NCBI GenBank assembly: GCA_026387895.1
Contig: JAPLKT010000121.1
Coordinates: forward strand, 1 to 64,000
Length of the DNA: 64,000 bases
Source of the DNA: Gemmatimonadota bacterium
GTDB taxonomy: Bacteria; Gemmatimonadota; Gemmatimonadetes; Gemmatimonadales; Gemmatimonadaceae
Reading direction: 5' to 3'
Made by a program: the position numbers and the translations under genes. Below, one piece after another: positions 56,652 to 64,000 of this stretch. The notes beneath the pieces are model-generated. The model saw only the letters and a program-made list of their open reading frames with translations. It did no database searches and was not told the DNA's origin. Within the stretch, counting starts at the first letter, position 1, and each line of letters opens with the position of its first letter.

Positions 56652-58315
56652 GCGTTGAGCACCGGATGCCACCGTGTTGGGGCTTGGCGTTCGACGATTT
56701 GTTCGGCCATGGCGGCAATACGGAAGAGGAGACGTTCGCCCCAGGGGCGGCCGATGGCTTGCAGCCCGATTGGGAGACCGTTGCTGTCGTAGCCAGCCGG
56801 CATGGTGATGGCGGGGTGACCCGTGAAGTTGGCCGGTTGGCAGAAGCGCATGACGCGCAGCGACATGGAGAGGTCGCTGTTGCCATGGGGAAGCGAGCGC
56901 TCGTCGATCGCGGGCGCGGTCTGGCCGGTGGTCGGCGTGATGATCGCGTCGACGTCGCTGAAGGCGCGGGCCCACAGGGCCTGCGCTCTCGTACGGATGC
57001 GCTGTGCGGTGAGATAATCGCGCGCGCTGAAGCTACGAGCCAAGGTGAGATTTACCCGCACGTCGAGTCCGAAGTCGCGACGATGTTCGGCGTAATGCCG
57101 CTCCATGCTGGTGGTCATCTCGCTGGTGATGCTCACGATGTGCGCGATGCGCTGCGCGTCGAGCTCAGGGATTTCGACGTCGTGCAGGGTGGCGCCACGC
57201 GCGACGAGCTGCTGCAGCAACCGATCGGTGCGTTGCACTACCTCGGCGGTCGCGTGCTCGAACCAGGGGCGATAGATCCCCAGTCGGATGCCCGCGAGTG
57301 AGGCTGGCGCGGATTCATCGAGGGAGATTTCGGGTTTGTCGGCGGTGTTCGCGTCGTGCGTGTCGTGGCCCGCCATGATGGCCCAGGCGCGCGCGGTGTC
57401 GCGCACGGTGGCGGCGATGGGTCCGAGGTAGCCCAGACTCCAGCAGAGCGGAAAGGCGCCGTGCTCACTCACTCGACCGAAGGTGCTCTTGATGCCGACT
57501 ACGCCACAGAGCGCCGCGGGAATACGAATGGAGCCGCCGCCGTCAGCGCCAATCGCCACGGGTACGAGTCCGGCAGCAACGGCGGTGCCGGAGCCGCTGG
57601 AAGAGGCGCCGGTGTGGTAGCGGTCGTTGTACGGATTGCGCGTGCACCCGTGATGCGGATTGAGACCGGTGATGTTGATGCCGATCTCGTGCATGTTGGT
57701 TTTGCCAACAATCAATGCGCCGGCGGCACGCATGCGGGCGACGACCGTGGCGTCGTGCGTGGCGGGCGTGCGTCCCAGAAATTTGGTGCCGACAGCCGTG
57801 GGATAGCCGGCGACGTCCATTTCATCTTTCACGCCGACAGGGACGCCGTCGAAGAGGCCGAGTGGGCGGCCGGCGCGCCAGCGGTCGGTGCTCGCGCGCG
57901 CTTGGGCGAGGACGTCGTCGCGATTGATGGCAATAAAGGCGCGCAGGGGGCGGTCGCCGCGTTCACTCTCGTCGACGCGGGCGAGGAACCGCGTGGCGAC
58001 GTCGGTGGGGGTGGTGCGACCCGAGCGGTACGCCTCGTGATAATCGTCGACGCTCGGGAAGTGGAATCCTGGAGCGGTGGTGGGTGCTGTCGCGTGGACG
58101 AGCGGGGGGAGCGCGCGCGTGTCGGCTGGCAGGTGCGGGTACATGGTGGGGACTTCGTCCGGGGTGCGCTGATCAAAGCCGGCGAGCCCGCCATCCTTCT
58201 TCAGTTTCTCCACCAAGAGCGGCCCAATAACTGGGCTTTCAGCGAGTGTGACGACGACGCGCAGTCCCGTGGTGCCCAGTTTGGGGAGCGAGACGTCCTT
58301 GAGATCGTAGGTCAC
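56648..58315 (-). CDS. Amidase (amidase signature family)
   Basis: GVPVGVKDEMDVAGYPT, TGASSSGSGTAVAAGLVPVAIGADGGGSIRIPAALCGVVGIKSTFG; GTG start overlapping the upstream stop. Confidence 0.92.
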   Translation of the reverse strand: MTYDLKDVSLPKLGTTGLRVVVTLAESPVIGPLLVEKLKKDGGLAGFDQRTPDEVPTMYPHLPADTRALPPLVHATAPTTAPGFHFPSVDDYHEAYRSGRTTPTDVATRFLARVDESERGDRPLRAFIAINRDDVLAQARASTDRWRAGRPLGLFDGVPVGVKDEMDVAGYPTAVGTKFLGRTPATHDATVVARMRAAGALIVGKTNMHEIGINITGLNPHHGCTRNPYNDRYHTGASSSGSGTAVAAGLVPVAIGADGGGSIRIPAALCGVVGIKSTFGRVSEHGAFPLCWSLGYLGPIAATVRDTARAWAIMAGHDTHDANTADKPEISLDESAPASLAGIRLGIYRPWFEHATAEVVQRTDRLLQQLVARGATLHDVEIPELDAQRIAHIVSITSEMTTSMERHYAEHRRDFGLDVRVNLTLARSFSARDYLTAQRIRTRAQALWARAFSDVDAIITPTTGQTAPAIDERSLPHGNSDLSMSLRVMRFCQPANFTGHPAITMPAGYDSNGLPIGLQAIGRPWGERLLFRIAAMAEQIVERQAPTRWHPVLNA

Positions 58316-60468
58316 GGCGTGCCTCTCGAGTACTTGGATACGCGTCCACGTGGACCCGCGACCCATCCCGCGTCTGGCGCGGGGAAGCTCACGGCCCATG
58401 AGGTAAGAGTATCACCGTGTTGCCAGCTGGCGCCGAAGTCGGTGGTGAAGGCGGTACCCCATCCGCCGGTGGCCACAAAGGTCGGGGTGCGTGCGCCGCG
58501 CACGAGCGCGAGTCCTTGCGTGACGCCGTCGGGGCGGTGGAGGGCGTCGCCCGCGGGTTTCCAGGTGAGACCGCCGTCGGTGGTGCGGATGGCGAAGTCG
58601 GTGATGCCGCGCGGAATGTTGTAGTCGCCGCCCACGGCGAGTCCGTTGAGTGGATCACTGAAGGCAATGCCGAAGAGTCCGGCGCTCGCGCCGCCCGGCA
58701 TGCCGGTGCCGGCAACCGTCCAGCTCCGCCCGCGGTCGGTGGTGCGAAAGACGCGCGCTTCTTTGCCACCGCCGGTGGCAATCCAGGCGTTGCTCGTGCC
58801 CTGTGTGGTGAGCTGCGTGTTGCTTGCGGCGAAGGCCGCTTCTTTGTCGATGATTGGCGGGATGTTGGCGGGGTTGGAGCGCTGCCAGCTCTTGCCCCCG
58901 TCGGCGGTGGTGAGAATCACCAGCTTGTTGTCGATCGGATCGCTGAAGGTGACGCCATGTTGCGCGTCCCAGAAGGCGAGCCCGTCGAGGAAAATGCCTG
59001 TGGTGGAATCGCTGAAGGTGAGTTGCCAAGATTTTGCGCCATCGGTGGTGCGATAGATGCGCGCTTGTCCTTGTTCGGCGGGCCCGGCGCTTGCGACGAC
59101 GGCGGTGTTGGCGTCGAAGGCGGTGATGCCGCGGAAATCCAAGCGGGCGGCACCCGGGACGGAGTCCACCTGCCAGGTGGTGCCCCCGTCGATGGTGCGG
59201 AACACTTTCCCACCGGTGCAACCCACCCACGCGACACTCGGCGTGGGCGCGCTCATGCTGCGGCAACTTGATGTGCTGCGCACTGGCTGCGCCGTCCAGG
59301 GGGTGGCGTTGGTGGTGAAGAGCAGCTGGTCGACGATCTGTTCGGCGAGCTTGATCGGTTCCCCTTCATTGCGATTCGTGAGGACGATCACCGTCGCTTT
59401 GAGCGCGGGAATGCGAATGATCGCGTTGCGGAAGCCGATAGAGGAGCCAGTGTGATAGAGGCGCGGGACACCGCGGTAGCTGTCGGTGAGCCAGCCGTAG
59501 CCGTAGCCGGTGCGTTTACGGTCGGTGGTGGACCCAGAGGTGAAGGCTTCCTTGAGTATGGCCTGCGGGAGAATGGCGTCGGTGTAGAGCGCTTGATCCC
59601 AGCGGTAGAGATCGTCGATGGAGCTGTAGATGCCACCATCGCCGAGTACGGCGGAGGTGTTGGACTGATCGGTGCGGGTCCAGGTGGTGCCGGTGCGCGA
59701 GTGGCCGAAGACGCGATTTGTGAGGGCTGGATCGCCTTGTCGATAGGCGATGGTGGTGCTCATACCGAGCGGGGTGAAGATGCGCTGTTTGAGGAACTGG
59801 TCGAACGGGATGCCGCTACCGTAGCCTGTGTTGCTGTAGTGGTAGGTGGCGCCTGCCGGGCTGAGCACGCTGTCGGTGTGCTTCATGAAGGTGAGGGCGT
59901 CGGCGTCGCTGACTTGGCGTGTTTGTGAATCGGGGACGAAGTCTTCGTAATCGCGGAGCCCGCTGGTGTGGTGCAGGAGGTGTTTGACCGTGATCGACTT
60001 GCCGTAGGCGGGGAAATCTGGCCAGATGTCGGTGAGCGATTCGTCGAGTCGCAGTTTGCCGTCGTTGACCAGGAGGAGAGTGGCGGCGGCGGTGAACTGC
60101 TTGGTCATGGAGGCGAGGCGGAAGTTGCTGCGGCTCGTGATGGTGGTGTTGGCGGTGGCGTTGGTGGTGGCGTTGGTGGTGTTTGGTGCGAGGTCGCTGC
60201 TTCCGTAGCCTGAGTGGACGAGCAGTTGGCCGTCGAGGGCGACGAGGACGGCGGCGCCAGGTCCGTTGGGGGTGCGATAGGCGCTGAAGAGGGAGTCGAG
60301 GAAGGCGGTGGTGAGCGGGCCCGTGAGCGCGCCCGCGAGCGCGCCGTGCGTCGAGCGCGCGGCCATCGTGAGCGCGATGATCGTCAGCGCGGCGATGCGT
60401 ATGGCAGCACGTGACGTGCGCAGTGACAGGCGCTGCGACGGGCGGTTGCGGGCGGGGGCTGCAGTCAT
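58312..60468 (-). CDS. Class C beta-lactamase-like serine hydrolase fused to a Ycf48/BNR-type beta-propeller
   Basis: SMTKQ (SxxK) and YSNTGYG (YxN) in the N-terminal half; repeated RTIDGGTTWQ, RTTDGAKSWQ, TTADGGKSWQR, RTTDRGRSWT, RTTDGGLTWKP in the C-terminal half. Confidence 0.9.
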   Translation of the reverse strand: MTAAPARNRPSQRLSLRTSRAAIRIAALTIIALTMAARSTHGALAGALTGPLTTAFLDSLFSAYRTPNGPGAAVLVALDGQLLVHSGYGSSDLAPNTTNATTNATANTTITSRSNFRLASMTKQFTAAATLLLVNDGKLRLDESLTDIWPDFPAYGKSITVKHLLHHTSGLRDYEDFVPDSQTRQVSDADALTFMKHTDSVLSPAGATYHYSNTGYGSGIPFDQFLKQRIFTPLGMSTTIAYRQGDPALTNRVFGHSRTGTTWTRTDQSNTSAVLGDGGIYSSIDDLYRWDQALYTDAILPQAILKEAFTSGSTTDRKRTGYGYGWLTDSYRGVPRLYHTGSSIGFRNAIIRIPALKATVIVLTNRNEGEPIKLAEQIVDQLLFTTNATPWTAQPVRSTSSCRSMSAPTPSVAWVGCTGGKVFRTIDGGTTWQVDSVPGAARLDFRGITAFDANTAVVASAGPAEQGQARIYRTTDGAKSWQLTFSDSTTGIFLDGLAFWDAQHGVTFSDPIDNKLVILTTADGGKSWQRSNPANIPPIIDKEAAFAASNTQLTTQGTSNAWIATGGGKEARVFRTTDRGRSWTVAGTGMPGGASAGLFGIAFSDPLNGLAVGGDYNIPRGITDFAIRTTDGGLTWKPAGDALHRPDGVTQGLALVRGARTPTFVATGGWGTAFTTDFGASWQHGDTLTSWAVSFPAPDAGWVAGPRGRVSKYSRGTP

Positions 60469-60567
60469 GGCGGGGAACTCCTCGCATTGCGGGGAACGGG
60501 TGCGATAGCCAAAGTACGATATTGGCTGAGTTGAGGCTATTCTCTCGCGCGCTGACTGGAGTGTGTG

Positions 60568-61350
60568 ATGCACGACCTGACCACGCAACTGCTGGCCGGT
60601 ACGACTACGGTGTTGGCCATGATGTTCCTGCTCTGGTGTCTACACCTCGCGCTCAAGAACGCGGCGGTGGTCGACGTGGGGTGGACGGCGGGGCTTGGGA
60701 TTCTCGCGGTGCTCTACGCCTGGCTTGGCACCGGTTGGGGTCCGCGCCGTCTAGCCGTGTTGCTGATGGTGGGGCTGTGGAGTGCGCGGCTGACCCTGCA
60801 TTTGGTGGCGCGGGTGTCGAGCGAACCGGAGGATGCGCGCTACACCGAGATTCGGGCGCGTTGGAAGACGAACCTTGGCATCAAGTTCTTCGCCTTCTTC
60901 ATGTTTCAGGGGGTGCTGGATCTGCTGCTGTCCACCCCGTATCTGATGGCGTCGCGGAATGCAGCGGTTGGGGTGAGCCCGTTCGAGCTACTCGGCGCGC
61001 TGATCTGGGTGGTGGCCGTCATTGGCGAGGCGATTGCCGACCGGCAGCTCCGCGCGTTCAAAGCGGACCCTGCCAACAAAGGCACGGTGTGCCGCGTGGG
61101 GCTCTGGGGATGGAGCCGGCACCCGAACTACTTCTTTGAATGGTTGATTTGGGTGTCGTTCGCGACTTTTGCGCTCGGTTCGCCCTGGGGATGGCTGGGG
61201 ATTGGGTGTCCGATCCTGATGCTGTACTTCTTGTTGCGGGTCACCGGGATCCCGGCGACCGAAGCGCACGCGGTGAAGTCGCGCGGGGAGTCGTACCGGC
61301 AGTATCAGCGGGAGGTGTCGGCGTTTGTGCCGCGGCGGCCGCGGGGGTAG
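60568..61350 (+). CDS. DUF1295 (steroid 5-alpha-reductase-like) membrane protein
   Basis: VVDVGWTAGLGILAVLYA, LWGWSRHPNYFFEWLIWVSF, GESYRQYQREVSAFVPRRPR. Confidence 0.9.
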   Translation: MHDLTTQLLAGTTTVLAMMFLLWCLHLALKNAAVVDVGWTAGLGILAVLYAWLGTGWGPRRLAVLLMVGLWSARLTLHLVARVSSEPEDARYTEIRARWKTNLGIKFFAFFMFQGVLDLLLSTPYLMASRNAAVGVSPFELLGALIWVVAVIGEAIADRQLRAFKADPANKGTVCRVGLWGWSRHPNYFFEWLIWVSFATFALGSPWGWLGIGCPILMLYFLLRVTGIPATEAHAVKSRGESYRQYQREVSAFVPRRPRG

Positions 61351-61443
61351 TAGTACGCCAACTGATGTTGACTCGGCGGCCGAGCCGAGCGTAGGGTTCG
61401 TTGCCACCATCCACAACGCATTCCCCGACCGAGGGTTGGCACG

Positions 61444-61662
61444 ATGAAGCTCAACTACTACGCCGACACAGATTCGCTGTACATCGACCTCGCGGAGCGT
61501 CCAAGCGTCGAGAGCCGCGAGATTTCTGAGGGAGTCGTCCTCGACTACGACGGCAACGGCCTACTGGTTGGCATCGACATCGATCACGCGCGCACGAAAG
61601 TGAACCTCGAGCGATTGATCCTCAGTCAGTGGCCGGCGCGGGTCGAGACCACACCCGACTAA
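61444..61662 (+). CDS. DUF2283-like small protein
   Basis: MKLNYYADTDSLYIDLAERPSVESREISEGVVLDYDGNGLLVGIDIDHA. Confidence 0.85.
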   Translation: MKLNYYADTDSLYIDLAERPSVESREISEGVVLDYDGNGLLVGIDIDHARTKVNLERLILSQWPARVETTPD

Positions 61663-62423
61663 ATCGTATACCCCCCGTCCGCCATGTACACGCCGCCGGT
61701 GCAGAACGACGCGGCGTCGGAGCAGAGAAACAGAGCCAACCCGCTGATGTCGTCTGGCTCGCCCAAGCGGTTGACCGCCTGCTTGCGCAGCGTGTAGGCG
61801 AGAAGCTTGGGGTCGGACCACAGCGCACTCGCGAAGTCGGTCTTGATCAGCCCCGGGCAGATCGCGTTGGCGCGGACGTGATGCTTTCCCCACTCCTTGG
61901 CCATCACCTTCGTGAGCGAAATAATCGCCGCCTTGCTCACGGAATAAATACCGAGCCCCGGCTCCGGCGAGACACCACCGATGCTCGAGATGTTGAGCAC
62001 CGCGCCACCGCCACGCGCGATCATGCTGGGCAGGCAGGCCGAAGCGATTTCGAAGGGCGCCTTGAGGTTCACCCCCATGATCTTGTCGAAGACGTCGCCG
62101 GTGCTCTGTTCGACCGGACCGTAGGCGGGATTCGCAGCGGCGTTGTTCACGAGGATATCGACCCCGCCAAACTGCTGGGTGGCAAAGGCGACAATCCGCG
62201 CCGCCTCCCCCGCTCGGCCAACATGCGACGAAAGGCCCGTCGCACGTCCACCCTCGGCGGTGATCAGCGCCACCGTGGCGTCCACCGATTCTTGCTTCCG
62301 ACTTACCACCACGATCTGCGCGCCCTGCGCCGCAAAGAGACGCGCCATCGATTGGCCGATACCGCGCGTGGCACCGGTGATCACGGCGACCTTGCCGTCG
62401 AGAGAGAATTGGGTGGTGGACAT
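61659..62423 (-). CDS. Short-chain dehydrogenase/reductase
   Basis: VAVITGATRGIGQSMARLFAAQGA, NNAAANPAYG, YSVSKAAIISLTKVMAKEWG. Confidence 0.92.
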   Translation of the reverse strand: MSTTQFSLDGKVAVITGATRGIGQSMARLFAAQGAQIVVVSRKQESVDATVALITAEGGRATGLSSHVGRAGEAARIVAFATQQFGGVDILVNNAAANPAYGPVEQSTGDVFDKIMGVNLKAPFEIASACLPSMIARGGGAVLNISSIGGVSPEPGLGIYSVSKAAIISLTKVMAKEWGKHHVRANAICPGLIKTDFASALWSDPKLLAYTLRKQAVNRLGEPDDISGLALFLCSDAASFCTGGVYMADGGYTI

Positions 62424-62472
62424 ACAAGTGGTGAGCGGGAAGTTCGAGCGCGGAACCGTTAGATTGTGAATG

Positions 62473-63087
62473 ATGCCGAACAGTCCTCGACTTCGCACCT
62501 CTCTGGCCACCGCACTCTGCGCGGCGGCGCTTGTGCTGCCAGCGATTATCGTGTCGGCGTGCGGCGCACCGGTGCCAATGCACGGCAGCTTGCTGAGCGA
62601 CCCGCAGCTGGCCCCACCGCTTGTGCTGACGGGCGCAGATGGCACGCGGTTCGACCTGGCCGCCGAGCAGGGGAAGATCGTGCTGATCTATTTCGGGTAC
62701 ACGCACTGTCCCGATGCCTGTCCGACGATGTTGAGCGACTGGGCCAAGGTTCGTCGCACGATGGGGAAGGACGCCAATCGTGTGCGGTTCGTGTTCGCTA
62801 CGGTCGATCCCGACCGCGACACGCCAGCAATCGCATCCGCGTATGCGCAGAAGTTTGACGCGGCGATTCTCGGATTTGCGGTTGGGCGTCCTGCCATCGA
62901 CACGGTCCGTCAGGCGTGGGGCTTTGCGGTGTTTAAGGAATTCTTGCGGAGTATGCCCGCGGGGACGTATGGGGTGATACATCCCGGGCAGGCGTTTGTG
63001 GTGTATCCCGATGGCAAACTGACAATGATCTACCCGCCAAACACCAAGCCCGCGGACATCGCGGCTGACTTGAAAAGGATCAAGTGA
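62473..63087 (+). CDS. SCO1/SenC-family protein
   Basis: LIYFGYTHCPDACPTMLSDWAKV (CxxxC), FVFATVDPDRDTP, GVIHPGQAFVVYPDG; TAGATT 7 nt upstream of ATG 62473. Confidence 0.9.
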   Translation: MPNSPRLRTSLATALCAAALVLPAIIVSACGAPVPMHGSLLSDPQLAPPLVLTGADGTRFDLAAEQGKIVLIYFGYTHCPDACPTMLSDWAKVRRTMGKDANRVRFVFATVDPDRDTPAIASAYAQKFDAAILGFAVGRPAIDTVRQAWGFAVFKEFLRSMPAGTYGVIHPGQAFVVYPDGKLTMIYPPNTKPADIAADLKRIK

Positions 63088-64000
63088 TGATGCGTCGCCT
63101 TCTGACGATCGCTGCGGTGGTCGTGGTCTGCGCTCCGCCGCTGCGCACGCAGTCGCCAGTGAAGCCCGCGGCTCCAGCTCCTGCCGCGCCGGCCGTACTC
63201 ATTGCCCCCTGCCCCACGAGCGAAGCCGACTGTGTGCCGCCGGCGGTGCAGCGCGAGTTCCGCGGCGTCTGGGTGGCCACCGCGCGCAACACCGATTGGC
63301 CCTCCAAGCCCGGACTCCCCACGGCGCAGCAGCAGGACGAGTTACTTGCGATCATGGATCGCGCGGCGAAGGTCGGGCTGAATGCGGTGATTTTTCAGGT
63401 GCGCCCCGAGGGCGATGCGTTCTACGCTGACGGATTAGAGCCCTGGTCGGAGTATCTCACCGGCAAGCAGGGGCGCGCCCCTAATCCCGCGTGGGACCCG
63501 CTCGCCTTTGCCGTGCGTGAGGCGCATGCGCGCGGGATGGAGCTGCATGCCTGGTTCAATCCGTATCGCGCTAAAGAGCCCAACATGAAGGGGCCGCTCG
63601 CGAAGTCGGCGTTCGCGAGCACACATCCGGCGCTGGTCAAGAAGTATGCGACGCACCTGTGGATGGATCCCGGTGAGCCCGCGGTGCGCAAGCACACGCT
63701 GGCGGTGGTGCTCGATGTGGTGAAGCGCTATGACATCGATGGCGTCCACTTAGATGACTATTTCTATCCGTATCCTGAGAAGCGTGCGAATGGCTCCACC
63801 GATTTTCCTGATGACGCAAGCTGGAAGCGCTATCAGAAGAAGGGGGGCGAGCTCGTGCGCGATGACTGGCGCCGCGAGAATGTGAATCAATTGGTCGAAG
63901 AGCTCTACACCGGGATCAAGAAGACCAAGTCGTGGGTCAAGTTCGGGATCTCCCCCTTTGGCATCTGGCGCCCCGGCAACCCCGAGTCGGTGAAGGGCTT
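63087..64000 (+). CDS. Family 10-like glycosyl hydrolase (GHL10/DUF187), truncated by the window edge
   Basis: REFRGVWVATARNTDWPSKPGL, LNAVIFQVRPEGDAFYADGLEPWSEYLTG, MELHAWFNPYRAK, DIDGVHLDDYFYPYP; open to the window end. Confidence 0.88.
   Translation, partial: MMRRLLTIAAVVVVCAPPLRTQSPVKPAAPAPAAPAVLIAPCPTSEADCVPPAVQREFRGVWVATARNTDWPSKPGLPTAQQQDELLAIMDRAAKVGLNAVIFQVRPEGDAFYADGLEPWSEYLTGKQGRAPNPAWDPLAFAVREAHARGMELHAWFNPYRAKEPNMKGPLAKSAFASTHPALVKKYATHLWMDPGEPAVRKHTLAVVLDVVKRYDIDGVHLDDYFYPYPEKRANGSTDFPDDASWKRYQKKGGELVRDDWRRENVNQLVEELYTGIKKTKSWVKFGISPFGIWRPGNPESVKG

Noticed and set aside
57356-58624. 422-aa plus-strand ORF opposite amidase and serine hydrolase
   Set aside because: Gly/Ala/Arg-rich shadow ORF spanning two real genes.

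Overview
The window is a 64 kb high-GC bacterial chromosomal segment. Protein style suggests Gemmatimonadota or a relative, but this is inference and no marker gene was tested. I support about 50 protein genes, one tRNA-Cys, several hairpin terminators and a few regulatory sites. I see no CRISPR array, transposase or prophage. Main blocks: a PQQ-dehydrogenase/esterase operon; a divergent arginine locus (argH-argR | argC-argB-argD); an NrtR-like regulator; a D-Ala-D-Ala-dipeptidase / ATP-grasp / ATP-grasp-SET locus; a small glycan cluster; a MerR + plasmid-type RepA-like (RPA) pair beside a histone-H1-like protein; a TolC-MFP-RND efflux operon; type I and type III glutamine synthetases; and a serine hydrolase-amidase-TauE-persulfide dioxygenase operon. 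The strongest candidates for follow-up are (1) a single protein fusing an ATP-grasp ligase to a complete SET methyltransferase domain, translationally coupled to a second ATP-grasp gene; (2) a recurrent TANNNT box exactly 6-7 nt upstream of many start codons, implying leaderless transcription; (3) an inverted-repeat operator inside the promoter of a catalytically degenerate Nudix regulator; (4) a chromosomal RepA-like/MerR module next to 13-bp direct repeats; and (5) a rhodanese domain destroyed by an internal deletion plus frameshift. All homology calls come from reading motifs by eye; no database search was run.
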